Assembly: GCA_001314685.1 (NCBI GenBank)
Contig: LJNT01000140.1
Span: 42,462-105,774 of the forward strand
Direction: 5' to 3'
Origin: Rhodobacteraceae bacterium HLUCCA09
Lineage (GTDB): Bacteria > Pseudomonadota > Alphaproteobacteria > Rhodobacterales > Rhodobacteraceae
Length of the DNA stretch: 63,313 nt
Shown in pieces: positions 18,914 through 27,870 of this stretch. The position numbers and the translations under genes are program-made. The first letter of the stretch is position 1, and each line of letters opens with the position of its first letter. The notes under the pieces are model-generated. The model made no database searches. It had not been told where the DNA came from and was given only the letters and a program-made list of their open reading frames with translations.

Positions 18914-18948
18914 GAAAAGCACCCCGGCCAGCGCGTGGCTCGGGGTGC
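18914..18948 (-). terminator. Intrinsic terminator downstream of rpsU
   Basis: On the minus strand GCACCCCG pairs with CGGGGTGC, extended inward by GCCA/TGGC around a GCGCG loop with one bulged base, and is followed by CTTTTCG. It lies about 70 bp beyond the rpsU stop. The rest of the 18709-19018 gap contains nothing I can interpret. Confidence 0.75.
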
Positions 18949-19018
18949 CGATTCGCATTGCCGTGTCGCATCGCCGGGGGCCTGCCCCATCGGGGGCGAG
19001 GGCGGCACGCGTGGCGCC

Positions 19019-19225
19019 TCAGAGGAGGCCTTCGCGCTGCGCCTTCTTCCGCGCGAGCTTGCGGGCCCGGCGAATCGCCTCGGCCTTCTCGCGCGCACGC
19101 TTCTCCGAGGGTTTCTCGAAGTGCTGGCGCAGCTTCATCTCGCGAAACACACCTTCGCGCTGCAGCTTCTTCTTGAGCGCGCGAAGCGCCTGATCGACGT
19201 TGTTGTCGCGGACCGAAACCTGCAT
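19019..19225 (-). CDS. rpsU: 30S ribosomal protein S21
   Basis: 68 residues, the normal size. [20 protein letters not shown] at the start and the basic helix [25 protein letters not shown] identify bS21, a late-assembling small-subunit protein near the anti-Shine-Dalgarno end of 16S rRNA. It is divergent from the COQ9 gene, an arrangement common in this family, and followed by its own terminator at 18914-18948. Confidence 0.97.
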   Translation of the reverse strand: MQVSVRDNNVDQALRALKKKLQREGVFREMKLRQHFEKPSEKRAREKAEAIRRARKLARKKAQREGLL

Positions 19226-19371
19226 GTGGAGGTCACCACCTTTCGTGTTCGAGTTGCATCTATCTGCAGGAGGTGGCCCTATATCAACGGCATCCTAGCT
19301 TGTCCAGCGCCGGCGGGGTGTGTGCGCTCCGACGCGGCGATACGCCCCCACGACAGCGAGAGGGACCAAAG

Positions 19372-20124
19372 ATGACCGACATTTCCGCCGGCCCGCCGGC
19401 CGACGATCCGGCCGCCACCCTGTCGATCGACGAGGCGCGCCGGCGCCTCGTGGAGGCCGCGATGATGCATGTGCCCTTCGACGGCTGGTCGGACGCCACG
19501 CTGCGCGCCGCCCGCCGCGACGCCGGCATTCCCCGTGCGCTGGCCGAGGCCGCCTGCCCGCGCGGGCCGGTCGACCTGGCTCTTGCCTTCCATGAGCAGG
19601 GCGACCGCGAGATGCTGCGCCGCCTGCGCTCCGAAAACCTCGCGAGCCTGCGCTTCCGCGACAAGATCGCCGCGGCGATCCGCTTTCGCATCGAGGCGGC
19701 CGAGGACCGCGAGGTGGTGCGCCGCGCCTCATCGCTCTTCGCGCTGCCTCAATACACCGCCGACGGCGCCCGCGCGCTGTGGACGACGGCCGACCGGATC
19801 TGGACGGCGCTCGGCGACAGCTCCGACGACATCAACTGGTATACCAAGCGCACCACGCTTTCGGGCGTCTACGCCTCGACCGTGCTCTACTGGCTGGGCG
19901 ACGAGACCGAGGGGAGTGCCGCGACGTGGGAGTTCCTCGACCGCCGCATCGACGACGTGATGCAGGTCGAGAAGGTGAAGGGCCGGATCGAGGGCAACCC
20001 GGTGCTGCGCCGCCTCTTCGCCGGGCCGATCTGGCTCGCGGGGCGGGTGCGCGCGCCTGCGCGGGGCCACGAGATCGATCTGCCGGGCCACCTCTCGGCC
20101 GGGCCGGGCTCGACCCCCGGCTGA
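19372..20124 (+). CDS. COQ9 family ubiquinone biosynthesis protein
   Basis: 250 residues, TetR-like helical fold. Landmarks: [37 protein letters not shown], and the C-terminal lipid-binding part [29 protein letters not shown]9 presents lipid intermediates to the COQ7 hydroxylase in ubiquinone synthesis; the alphaproteobacterial homologue is presumed to do likewise at the inner membrane. The ATG at 19372 directly precedes MTDISAGPP; the upstream open extension lies in the rpsU promoter region and was rejected. Next gene at 20178 in the same direction. Confidence 0.9.
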   Translation: MTDISAGPPADDPAATLSIDEARRRLVEAAMMHVPFDGWSDATLRAARRDAGIPRALAEAACPRGPVDLALAFHEQGDREMLRRLRSENLASLRFRDKIAAAIRFRIEAAEDREVVRRASSLFALPQYTADGARALWTTADRIWTALGDSSDDINWYTKRTTLSGVYASTVLYWLGDETEGSAATWEFLDRRIDDVMQVEKVKGRIEGNPVLRRLFAGPIWLAGRVRAPARGHEIDLPGHLSAGPGSTPG

Positions 20125-20177
20125 TTGCGCCCGGGGGGCGCGCGGGCGAGAACGGGCCGACCAAGGAGGCCGCCCCG

Positions 20178-21188
20178 ATGACAGACACCGCCCATTCGCC
20201 CGCCCTGCCCGACCGCATGCGCTGCGTCGAGATCGCCGAGCCCGGCGGGCCCGGGGTGCTGCGGCCGGCGGAGCGCGCCCTGCCCCGCCCGGGCGCTGGC
20301 GAGATCCTGATCCGCGTGGCGTGGGCCGGAGTGAACCGGCCCGACGCCCTGCAGCGCGCCGGCTCCTACGCGCCGCCGCCCGGCGCCTCCGACCTGCCGG
20401 GCCTCGAGGCGGCGGGCCGTGTCGCCGCCGTGGGGCCGCAGGTGCACGACTGGCAGGTGGGCGACGCGGTCTGCGCCCTGCTGCCCGGCGGCGGTTATGC
20501 CGAATACGCCGTCACCCCCGCCGCCCACGCCCTGCCGGTGCCCGAAGGGATGGGCCTGCGCGAGGCGGCGTGCCTGCCCGAAACCTTCTTCACGGTCTGG
20601 TCGAACGTGTTCGAGCGCGCAGGTCTGCAGGCGGGAGAGCGGTTCCTGGTGCATGGCGGCTCGTCGGGCATCGGGACCACCGCGATCCAGCTCGCCTCCG
20701 CGCGCGGCGCGCGCGTCTTCGCCGCCGCGGGTTCCGACGAGAAATGCGCCGTGTGCGAGCGGCTGGGAGCGGAGCGCGCGATCAACTACCGCGAGTCGGA
20801 TTTCGTCGACGTGTTGCGCGCCGAGGGGGGCGCGAACGTGATCCTCGACATGGTGGGCGCAGACTACATACCCCGCAACGTCAAGGCGCTGGCCGACGAG
20901 GGCCGGCTGGTGCAGATCGCCTTCCTGCAGGGGCCGAAGGTGGAGGTCAACTTCGCGCAGGTCATGGTGCGGCGACTGACCATCACCGGCTCCACCCTGC
21001 GCCCGCAATCCGACCTCGCCAAGGCCCGCATCGCCGAGGCGCTGCGGGCAGAGGTCTGGCCCCTTCTCGCTGCAGGCCGCGTCGCCCCGGTGATGGACAG
21101 CGAGTTTCCCCTGGATCGGGCCGCCGAGGCCCATGCCCGCATGGAGAGCTCGGCTCATATCGGCAAGATCGTGCTGTCGGTCGGCTGA
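20178..21188 (+). CDS. NAD(P)H quinone oxidoreductase (zeta-crystallin/PIG3 type)
   Basis: 336 residues of the medium-chain dehydrogenase/reductase superfamily without the zinc ligands. GroES-like domain with [18 protein letters not shown] and [14 protein letters not shown], then the NADP fold with [19 protein letters not shown]. The [15 protein letters not shown] stretch is typical of the PIG3/quinone-oxidoreductase group that reduces quinones by one or two electrons. AAGGAGG at 20163-20169 fixes the start. Placed 53 bp after the COQ9 gene, so a shared quinone theme is possible but unproven. Confidence 0.9.
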   Translation: MTDTAHSPALPDRMRCVEIAEPGGPGVLRPAERALPRPGAGEILIRVAWAGVNRPDALQRAGSYAPPPGASDLPGLEAAGRVAAVGPQVHDWQVGDAVCALLPGGGYAEYAVTPAAHALPVPEGMGLREAACLPETFFTVWSNVFERAGLQAGERFLVHGGSSGIGTTAIQLASARGARVFAAAGSDEKCAVCERLGAERAINYRESDFVDVLRAEGGANVILDMVGADYIPRNVKALADEGRLVQIAFLQGPKVEVNFAQVMVRRLTITGSTLRPQSDLAKARIAEALRAEVWPLLAAGRVAPVMDSEFPLDRAAEAHARMESSAHIGKIVLSVG

Positions 21189-21304
21189 CAGCGCCACATC
21201 GCGCCTGTTTACGACATCGTGCGTCGCTTTTGAGCACTCCTCTCTTACTCTGCGTCATTAGACGTGTGGAGCCGGCCGAGGTGCCGTCGAGGGAGGATCA
21301 GACA

Positions 21305-22024
21305 ATGCACAGGCCCCTTCTGGCCGAGTTTCTCGGCACCTTCGTGCTCGTGCTCGGCGGCTGCGGCAGCGCCGTGCTGGCGGCGGGCGTGCCCGACGTG
21401 GGCATCGGCTGGCTGGGCGTCAGCCTCGCCTTCGGCCTGACAGTCATGTGCATGGCCTACGCGGTGGGCGGCATCTCGGGCGGGCACTTCAACCCCGCCG
21501 TGACGCTGGGCCTCAAGATCGCGGGGCGCTTCGAGGGCTCGCTGCCGCTCTACTGGGGGGCGCAGGTCGCGGGCGCGGTGACCGCCGCGGCGGTGCTGTT
21601 CGTCATCGTCTCGGGTCAGGCGGGCTTCGACGGGGTTGGCGGCTTCGCCTCCAACGGCTACGGCGCGGCCTCGCCCGGCGGGTACTCGATGGTATCGGGG
21701 CTCGTGACCGAGGTGGTGCTGACGGCGATCTTCCTCGTGATCATCCTGGGCGCGACGGCGCCGGGCGTGCCGGCAGGCTTCGCCCCCATCGCCATCGGGC
21801 TGGGGCTGACGCTGATCCACCTCGTCTCGATTCCGGTGACGAACACCTCGGTGAACCCGGCCCGCTCGACCGGCGTCGCCCTGTTCGCGGGGCCCACCGC
21901 GCTGTCGCAACTGTGGCTGTTCTGGGTGGCGCCGCTGGCGGGCGGCGTGCTGGGTGCGGTCGTCTGGGGCCTGATGAAGCCTGCCGCCGCCGCCGCCCCC
22001 GGGGGCGCTGCGCCGGCGGAGTGA
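21305..22024 (+). CDS. aqpZ: Aquaporin Z
   Basis: 239 residues, six membrane helices and two re-entrant NPA loops ([11 protein letters not shown] and [10 protein letters not shown]). The selectivity-filter His in [20 protein letters not shown] and the Arg after the second NPA are those of water-selective AqpZ rather than glycerol facilitators. Start ATG at 21305; the upstream 116 bp after the quinone oxidoreductase should hold its promoter, although I see no strong one. Converges on the RNase T2 gene with 4 bp between stops. Confidence 0.95.
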   Translation: MHRPLLAEFLGTFVLVLGGCGSAVLAAGVPDVGIGWLGVSLAFGLTVMCMAYAVGGISGGHFNPAVTLGLKIAGRFEGSLPLYWGAQVAGAVTAAAVLFVIVSGQAGFDGVGGFASNGYGAASPGGYSMVSGLVTEVVLTAIFLVIILGATAPGVPAGFAPIAIGLGLTLIHLVSIPVTNTSVNPARSTGVALFAGPTALSQLWLFWVAPLAGGVLGAVVWGLMKPAAAAAPGGAAPAE

Positions 22025-22028
22025 GGCG

Positions 22029-22664
22029 TCACTCGATCGCGGGCAGAAGCGCGTCTTCGAGCGCACAGTCACGCACGACGTCGGCTCCGCAGTAGCGCGG
22101 CACCAGCGCCCTGGTCAGACAGATGCGCACCTCCTGCACGTGGCCGTCGCGGCAGGTGACGGTGAGCATGTCGGGCCTGAGCTGCGGGTTCGCCTCGAGC
22201 CACGCCTCCTCGACGACCCGCGCGGGCAGCCGCACGTCGCCGTCGAGCCGGCGGAACACCTCCGGCCGCGTGACCGAGCCGTATGCCTCGCGCGACAGGC
22301 CGAAGTAGTCGCCCGGATGCAGGCCGGCGCAGCGGCCGTGCTTCTGCCACTGGTACCAGGCGAGCCCCCCCGAGCCCATCACGTCGGCCATGGCCGCCGT
22401 CATGCGCCGCGAGGGGTCGGGCTGGTCGGTCGGGCAGTCCGACGGCCAGCCGCGCTCGTATTGCGGCCAGAGCCCGTGCAGCACCCAGCCGAGATCGCGG
22501 CCCGCGTCGCACTGGTCGGCGCCCTCGGCCCGCCCCTCGAGGTCGCACCATGTGGGCGACCACGACAGCGCCATCACATAGTAGTCGAAGTCGCCCGCGC
22601 GGTCGCCCTCGGCCCGCAGGGCACAAGCCGCGCAGAGCCACGCGAGCACAGCCAACCTGATCAT
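22029..22664 (-). CDS. Ribonuclease T2 family protein
   Basis: 211 residues with a signal peptide (MIRLAVLAWLCAACALRAEG), so exported. Both catalytic segments are present: CAS1 as HGLWPQYERGWPSDC and CAS2 as WQKHGRCAG, with the general acid/base histidines. Eight or so cysteines fit the disulfide-bonded T2 fold. It cleaves RNA through 2',3'-cyclic phosphates in the periplasm, probably for nucleotide scavenging. Not obviously in an operon. Confidence 0.93.
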   Translation of the reverse strand: MIRLAVLAWLCAACALRAEGDRAGDFDYYVMALSWSPTWCDLEGRAEGADQCDAGRDLGWVLHGLWPQYERGWPSDCPTDQPDPSRRMTAAMADVMGSGGLAWYQWQKHGRCAGLHPGDYFGLSREAYGSVTRPEVFRRLDGDVRLPARVVEEAWLEANPQLRPDMLTVTCRDGHVQEVRICLTRALVPRYCGADVVRDCALEDALLPAIE

Positions 22665-22795
22665 TCGCCCTTCCCTTTCGTCCCTTGCGCCTTTATATCC
22701 CGCCCGATCCCCGAAAACGAGGATGTGCGGCGCCCGCCGCAGGCCCGCCCCGGCCGCCGGGTGATTCTTGCCGCGAGACGCGAAGGAGACGACCC

Positions 22796-23578
22796 ATGAA
22801 CAAGCCGCTGATGGCCAAGGCGACCGCCGTCTGGCTCGTGGACAACACCACCCTGACCTTCAGCCAGATTGCCGAGTTCTGCGGGCTGCACGAACTCGAG
22901 GTGCAGGGCATCGCAGACGGCGATGTGGCCGCGGGCGTCAAGGGATTCGATCCGATCGCCAACAACCAGCTCGACCAGTCCGAGATCGACAAGGCCGAGA
23001 AAGACCCCAAACATCGCCTCAAGCTCAAGCACAACCCCGCCGCCACGGGCGAGGAAAAGCGCCGCGGCCCCCGCTATACGCCCCTGTCGAAGCGGCAGGA
23101 CCGGCCGGCGGCGATCCTCTGGCTTGTGAAGTTCCACCCCGAGCTTTCGGATAGCCAGATCTCCAAGCTCGTGGGCACAACCAAGCCAACGATCCAGTCG
23201 ATCCGCGAACGCACGCACTGGAACATCCAGAACATCCAGCCGATCGACCCGGTCGCGCTGGGCCTGTGCAAGCAGTCGGAACTCGACCAGGCGGTGCAGA
23301 AGGCCAACGCCCGCCGCGCCGCCGAGGGGACCGCGATGTCCGACGACGAGCGGCGCAAGCTGGTGTCGACCGAAACGTCGCTCACGTCCGATCCCGAGCC
23401 GCGCATCCCCACCGCCATCTCGGGGCTCGAAACCTTCACCCTCGGCGGCTCGTCCTCGCGTTCCGACGACGACGAGGAAGAGGATCGGCACGGCAAGCTG
23501 GTCGACGCCGACAGCCTGTTCAACCTGCCCGACAGCGACGACGACGACGAGGACGACGATGAGGACGACCGTCGCTGA
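22796..23578 (+). CDS. DUF1013 family protein (putative cell-cycle transcription factor)
   Basis: 260 residues, strongly conserved in Alphaproteobacteria. The N-terminal part (MNKPLMAKATAVWLVDNTTL, FSQIAEFCGLHELEVQGIADG) and the middle (RPAAILWLVKFHPELSDSQISKLVGTTKPTI) each look like helix-turn-helix units; the C-terminus is an extremely acidic tail of mostly Asp and Glu. I recall DUF1013 being described as an essential cell-cycle regulator that contacts RNA polymerase promoters (TrcR), but that is from memory. ATG at 22796 with AAGGAG 8 bp upstream. Confidence 0.85.
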   Translation: MNKPLMAKATAVWLVDNTTLTFSQIAEFCGLHELEVQGIADGDVAAGVKGFDPIANNQLDQSEIDKAEKDPKHRLKLKHNPAATGEEKRRGPRYTPLSKRQDRPAAILWLVKFHPELSDSQISKLVGTTKPTIQSIRERTHWNIQNIQPIDPVALGLCKQSELDQAVQKANARRAAEGTAMSDDERRKLVSTETSLTSDPEPRIPTAISGLETFTLGGSSSRSDDDEEEDRHGKLVDADSLFNLPDSDDDDEDDDEDDRR

Positions 23579-24056
23579 CGCGCCCGCGCGGAGCCTCGAG
23601 CGTGGGCGGCCAACGGGGCCCCGCACAGGCTGACCCGGAGGCCGGCCGCTGCGTCCGCTCGCCCGCTCCGTAGCGTGGATGGGGGCGGGCCGTCACGGCA
23701 GAGATTGCGGCGGTGGCCATCCTTCTTCTTCGTGCCTCGCCCCGCTTCCTGCCTCGCCCCGCACGCCGACACGCGACCATTCCAACAAGAACACCAGGCT
23801 CCTGCTGGGTCTCGCCGAGGCTTGGCCCGAGCGCCTCTGCGGCGACCGGACGGCGGGCACGGTCGACGGCCTGCCGGTGGTCTTGGCGCTGGTGGCGGCG
23901 GTGGCCCGCCTCGCGCCCCCCGCCGCCTTCTCCCCCGTCGAAGCGGCGCTGCTGGCGGTCTTCGCGGTCGCCGCTTGCCAAAGCGAGTGCCCTTGCCTCA
24001 CTCGCGCCAGCCTGCGCGGGCGACCGGGGGACCGTCTTCGTCGTCGCGGCCGGCCC
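23579..24056. other. Intergenic region between DUF1013 gene and recR, no supported gene
   Basis: 478 bp between two convergent genes. One plus-strand frame (from about 23770) has a hydrophobic stretch (PVVLALVAAVARLAPP, then EAALLAVFAVAA) but it begins without a ribosome site, carries on into antisense recR without a stop and matches nothing I know. Minus-strand frames are low-complexity Arg/Ala. A CTTCTTCTT string at 23722 resembles the dispersed element but lacks the ATATCC box. I regard the stretch as non-coding or decayed. Confidence 0.4.
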
Positions 24057-24656
24057 CTAGAGCGCCTTGCGCGCCTTCAGGGCAGCGGTGATCGTGCCGT
24101 CGTCGAGGTAGTCCAGCTCGCCCCCCACCGGCACCCCCTGCGCCAGGGACGTGACCGACGCGCCCGACCCCTCAAGCGCGTCGGCGATGTAATGGGCGGT
24201 GATCTGGCCGTCGACGGTGGCGGCGAGCGCGAGGATCACCTCGGTGATCCCCTCGGCCCGCACCCGCTCGGCCAGCCGGGGGATGCCAAGCTCTTCCGGG
24301 CCGATCGAGTCGAGCGCCGAGAGGGTGCCGCCCAACACATGGTAGCGCCCCGAGAAGGCGCCGCCGCGCTCCATCGCCCAGAGGTCGGCCACGTCCTCGA
24401 CCACGCAGAGCTGACCGATGGCGCGCTTCTCGCTCTGGCAGATCGGGCAGAGCGTGGCGGTGGCGATGTTGCCGCACTGCACGCATTCGCGCGCCTCGCG
24501 GGCCACCGCGGCCATCGCCTCGGCCAGCGGCACCATCAGCTTGCCGCGTTTCTGGATCAGCGTCAGCACGACACGTCGGGCCGAGCGCGGCCCGAGGCCG
24601 GGCAGCCGCGCCATCAGGTCGATCAGCGTCTCTACCTGCGGCGGGATCTGGCTCAT
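24057..24656 (-). CDS. recR: Recombination protein RecR
   Basis: 199 residues, the normal length. Helix-hairpin-helix near the N-terminus ([19 protein letters not shown]), a four-cysteine zinc finger (CVQCGN ... CPICQ), and a Toprim domain with [17 protein letters not shown] and the acidic residues typical for RecR. RecR works with RecO and RecF to load RecA at gaps. It ends the dnaX-ybaB-recR cluster and lies 43 bp downstream of ybaB. Confidence 0.97.
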   Translation of the reverse strand: MSQIPPQVETLIDLMARLPGLGPRSARRVVLTLIQKRGKLMVPLAEAMAAVAREARECVQCGNIATATLCPICQSEKRAIGQLCVVEDVADLWAMERGGAFSGRYHVLGGTLSALDSIGPEELGIPRLAERVRAEGITEVILALAATVDGQITAHYIADALEGSGASVTSLAQGVPVGGELDYLDDGTITAALKARKAL

Positions 24657-24699
24657 GTCGGCCCCGCCACCCGCATGCCCCGTCGCACCCGGCCGGGCC

Positions 24700-25047
24700 T
24701 CACATCCCCGGCAGGTTGAGACCGGCGGGCAGGCCCAGCTCGGAGGTGATCTTCTCCATCTCTTCCTGCGAGCGGCGCTGCGCCTTCTGCTGCGCCTCCT
24801 TGATCGCGGCGAGGATCAGGTCTTCGACCACCTCCTTCTCGGAGGGCTGGAAGATCGACGGGTCGATATCGAGGCCGCGCAGCTCGCCCCTGGCCGAGCA
24901 GGTGGCCTTGACGAGGCCCGCACCGCTCTCGCCCACGACCTCGATGCGCTCGAGCTCTTCCTGCATCTCCGCCATGCGGGTCTGCATCTCCTGCGCCTTC
25001 TTCATCATCCCGGCCATGTCGCCGAGGCCGCCCAGTCCTTTCAGCAT
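24700..25047 (-). CDS. ybaB: YbaB/EbfC family nucleoid-associated protein
   Basis: 115 residues: [21 protein letters not shown] then a helical coiled segment, and [22 protein letters not shown], the conserved DNA-binding dimer core of EbfC/YbaB. Members bind DNA as a tweezer-shaped homodimer. The ATG at 25047 is the conserved start; the extra upstream codons belong to the leader. Sits between dnaX and recR as in most proteobacteria. Confidence 0.95.
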   Translation of the reverse strand: MLKGLGGLGDMAGMMKKAQEMQTRMAEMQEELERIEVVGESGAGLVKATCSARGELRGLDIDPSIFQPSEKEVVEDLILAAIKEAQQKAQRRSQEEMEKITSELGLPAGLNLPGM

Positions 25048-25224
25048 CGCATCCGCTCCCTTGCTGGCGTCCCTCAGGGTGTAGGCGCGGGGCGGCCCGC
25101 GAACAAGCACGGGCGCGACATCGTGGCCCGGCGCGCCCCCGTGACCCGCACACGATCGTGACCAGATATGATCCGGCGCGCGCGCGCCGCCGTATCCCGG
25201 TCGGATTGCAGGAGCAGGACAACG

Positions 25225-25398
25225 ATGACCACCGACGCCCGGACGCCTTACGCCCGCCTCCTTCTCGGCCTGACCCTCGCGCTCGCCCTCGCCGCGCCGA
25301 TGGCCGCCGGCATGGAAGGGGTGCAGACCGAGTCGCTGCGCGCCCTCGCGGAGCGCGTGCTTACCCCCGGCGCGCTGGTCGAGGGGCGGGCCGACTAG
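25225..25398 (+). CDS. Small putative secreted protein
   Basis: 57 codons on the strand opposite to its neighbours. MTTDARTPYARLLLGLTLALALAAPMAAG is a plausible signal peptide, leaving a mature peptide of about 28 residues (TESLRALAERVLTPGALVEG). A GGAG ribosome site lies at 25211-25214, and upstream there is a TATGAT box (25167-25172) and a perfect palindrome CACGATCGTG (25151-25160). I do not recognise the product. It interrupts the dnaX-ybaB-recR run, which makes it either a genuine small gene or a chance frame. Confidence 0.4.
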   Translation: MTTDARTPYARLLLGLTLALALAAPMAAGMEGVQTESLRALAERVLTPGALVEGRAD

Positions 25399-25425
25399 CG
25401 TCGCGCTCTCGCCGCGCCGTGCGCC

Positions 25426-27203
25426 TCACTCCGACTCGAACGGGTCCCATTCCCCGTCGACCTCGGGCAGCGCCTCGGCACCGGCGTCGGCCGCGATCTG
25501 CTCGGGCGTGCGGATTGCGGCGATGCGGGCCTGCGGAAACGCCTCGAACACCGCCTGCACCATCGGATGGGCGTGCGCCTGCTCCTCCAGCGCGGCCCGC
25601 TCGGCGTCGCGCGTCTCGGCGATGGTGGGCGCGCCCCCCTTGGAGACCAGCGTGACGGCCCAGCGCGCCCCCGTCCATCGCGACAGCCGCTCCGACAGGC
25701 GTTGCGCAAGATCGGGCGCGGCACCCGGCGCGGGCTCGAAGGCGATCCGGCCCGGGCGATAGGAGGCGAGCCGCACGCCCTGCTCGACCTCGAGCAGGAG
25801 GGCCACGTCGCGGTTGGCGCGGATCAGCTCCTGCACCGCCTCGAAGCTGGGGTAGCGCCCCAACGCCACTTCGGGCTCTGCCCGCGCGACGGCGAGCGCG
25901 CCGCGCCCCTCGGCGCCCCCCGGCGGGGTGCCGCGCGGCGCCGAGGGGCGCGGCGCGGCGCGGCCGCGACCGGCGCACTGCCCCGCGCCGGCGCGGGGGC
26001 GGAGGCCGAGGCGCCTGGAGCGGCGGCCTCGGCGCCCTGCGATTGAAGCTGGCGGATCAGGTCCTCGGGCGGGGGCAGATCAGCGACGTGGGTCAGGCGG
26101 ATCAGCGCCATCTCGGCGGCCATCATGGCGTTCGGCGCCTGCGCCACCTCGTCGAGCGCCTTGAGCAGCATCTGCCACATCCGGCTGAGCACCCGCATCG
26201 GCAGCGCCTCGGCCATCGCGCGCCCCCTCTGCCGCTCGTCGGGCGAGACGGTGGGGTCGTCTGCCGCCTCGGGCGTGATCTTGGTCACGCTCACCCAGTG
26301 GCAGACCTCGGCGAGATCGCGCAGCACCACCAGCGGGTCGGCCCCGTCGGCGTATTGCGCGGCAAGCTCGGCCAACGCTCCAGCGGCATCCCCCCGAAGC
26401 ACAAGATCGAACAGGTCGAGCACCCGGCCTCGGTCTGCAAGGCCCAGCATCGCGCGCACGTCCTCGGCCGTGACCGCCGCGCCCCCCGCCGGCCCCTGCG
26501 CCAGCGCCTGGTCGAGCAAGGAGGTGGCGTCGCGCGCAGACCCTTCCGAGGCGCGGGTGACGAGCGCCAGCGCCCCGTCCTCGATCGCACCGCCCTCGGC
26601 CTCGGCGATCCGCCGCAGGAGCGCGATCATGTCCTCGGGCTCGATACGGCGCAGGTCGAAGCGCTGGCAACGCGAGAGCACCGTCACCGGCACCTTGCGG
26701 ATCTCGGTGGTGGCGAAGATGAACTTCACGTGCCGCGGCGGCTCTTCCAGCGTCTTCAGGAGCGCGTTGAAGGCCGAGCGCGACAGCATGTGGACCTCGT
26801 CCACGATGTAGACCTTGTAGCGCGCCGAGGCGGGCGCGTAGGCGACCGAGTCGATCACCTGAGCGCGGATGTCGTCGATCCCGGTGTTCGAGGCCGCGTC
26901 CATCTCGAGCACGTCCATGTGGGCACCCTCGGCGATGGCCACGCAATGCTCGCAGACGCCGCAGGGATCGGTCGTGGGGCCGCCCTGCCCGTCTGGTCCG
27001 GTGCAGTTCATCCCCTTCGCGACGATGCGGGCGGTGGTCGTCTTGCCGGTGCCGCGAATGCCGGTGAGGATGAACGCCTGCGCGATCTTGTCGGCGGCGA
27101 ACGCGTTGCGCAGGGTGCGCACCATCGCGTCCTGTCCGACGAGGTCGGCAAAGGTCTGCGGCCGGTATTTCCGCGCCAGCACCTGGTAGCCGCTTTCGCT
27201 CAT
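25426..27203 (-). CDS. dnaX: DNA polymerase III subunits tau/gamma; reading frame changes near the C-terminal third
   Basis: The clamp-loader ATPase is intact from ATG 27203: MSESGYQVLARKYRPQTF, Walker A GIRGTGKTTTARIVAKG, a zinc module (DPCGVCEHCVAI), DEVHMLSRSAFNALLKTLEEPP and sensor 1 FATTEIRKVPVTVLSRCQRF. The zero frame stops at 25824 after an Arg-rich run, 459 aa. The conserved tau C-terminal domain (RYPSFEAVQELIRANRD ... EVDGEWDPFE) follows in the -1 frame and ends at 25426. Joining them needs one extra base or a -1 slip between about 26020 and 25870, exactly where a 21-bp GC hairpin and a run of six G lie. Either programmed frameshifting giving long and short forms, a true mutation, or a homopolymer error. 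Confidence 0.9.
25897..25957 (-). repeat. 21-bp perfect inverted repeat at the dnaX frame change
   Basis: The arm at 25897-25917 is the exact reverse complement of 25937-25957, all G and C apart from a single T-A pair. The 19-nt loop itself holds CCCC-GGC-GGGG. The hairpin would be very stable in mRNA and also a typical place for polymerase stutter or sequencing dropout. The G6 run (25916-25921) sits at the arm-loop boundary. Confidence 0.85.
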
Positions 27204-27299
27204 CCCGCCCCCCTGGCGATGTCCCCGCGAGACTAGGCCGCCGGCGAGCCGGCGGCAACGCCGGGGCTGCTGCGGGCCGCCGACCAACGCGCCCGGCGA

Positions 27300-27335
27300 A
27301 CCGAAACCGCCCGCCCCCTGACAGGGACGGGCGGT
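27300..27335 (-). terminator. Terminator-like hairpin after the SRP RNA
   Basis: On the minus strand ACCGCCCG pairs with CGGGCGGT and, after one mismatch, three more G-C pairs; TTTCGG follows. It is directly downstream of the SRP RNA and upstream of dnaX, so it would separate the abundant RNA from the protein operon. Confidence 0.65.
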
Positions 27336-27340
27336 GTCGG

Positions 27341-27438
27341 GTGAGAGGCTGGACAGCGACCCGAGCGGGGCTCGTTGCGGCTGCTCCCTTCCGGGCCTGA
27401 CCGGGTTGGCGAGGCGCTCGCCCGCGCCAACCTCTCGT
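27341..27438 (-). ncRNA. ffs: Signal recognition particle RNA, small bacterial (4.5S) type
   Basis: The minus strand carries the universally conserved SRP apical region GGTCAGGCCCGGAAGGGAGC, with the GGAA tetraloop and the asymmetric internal loop that binds Ffh. The flanks extend the stem: GAGAGGTTGGCG on the 5' side and the matching CCAGCCTCTC at the 3' end. About 98 nt, normal for the small type. It scaffolds the Ffh-FtsY targeting of membrane proteins. Location directly upstream of dnaX on the same strand is usual in Alphaproteobacteria. Exact ends are estimated. Confidence 0.95.
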
Positions 27439-27443
27439 CCGGC

Positions 27444-27472
27444 AATCTACGGATCGGCGGCCCCGCCTTCAA
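27444..27472 (-). promoter_or_regulatory. Strong sigma-70 promoter of ffs
   Basis: TTGAAG (27472-27467) and TAGATT (27449-27444) with a 17-bp spacer, and transcription expected to begin about 6-7 bases downstream at the 5' end of the SRP RNA. The GC-rich discriminator (GCCGGAC) is what stable-RNA promoters normally have. Confidence 0.7.
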
Positions 27473-27870
27473 GGGGGCCAAGCGGCCCCGCCCGCGCGCC
27501 GCCATGCGGGGCTGCGCTGGTTCGGCTCGGGCAGGTCTGCCGGCCCTGCCAGCGCCGCCTCGCCCAGCACCGCCGCCGGTTCGAGCTGGTCGCGCGACGC
27601 GAAGGCATGGGCGGGCCCGCGAGCATCTTGTCGAACCATAGGCCACTGCATGCAGTGTCGAGCAACACCCTCTGGAAGCGGTGATCCTGCCGGATCGGCC
27701 AGCCGCGCCCCCGAGTCGCGCCCCGAGTCGCGCCCGAGTCGCGCCTCCGCGCCGCTCCACCGGGCCGCGCGCGGCATTCCCTGCCGCGTCAGCTCAGCTC
27801 AGCCCAGTCCCGCTCCCAGCGGGCTCCGCCGCTTCGCCATGGACTGGCATTCAGGGCTGCGCGTTGCCGC
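27473..27870. other. Gap between ffs promoter and ABC permease, no gene recognised
   Basis: About 400 bp. It contains a perfect 14-bp palindrome CACTGCATGCAGTG at 27644-27657 and a short tandem array of CGAGTCGCGCCC-type units, three copies at about 27711-27745. Open frames on both strands are short and Arg/Pro/Ala-rich; none has a ribosome site plus a recognisable product. The palindrome could be a dimeric regulator site. Confidence 0.5.

Noticed and set aside
23679-24056. Hydrophobic plus-strand frame between the DUF1013 gene and recR
   Set aside because: No ribosome site, no family match, and the frame continues through antisense recR, so the hydrophobic stretch alone is not enough.
27600-27625. 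TTCGA-like T-loop on the minus strand near 27612 as part of a tRNA
   Set aside because: The flanks do not pair as a T stem and no acceptor stem can be drawn.
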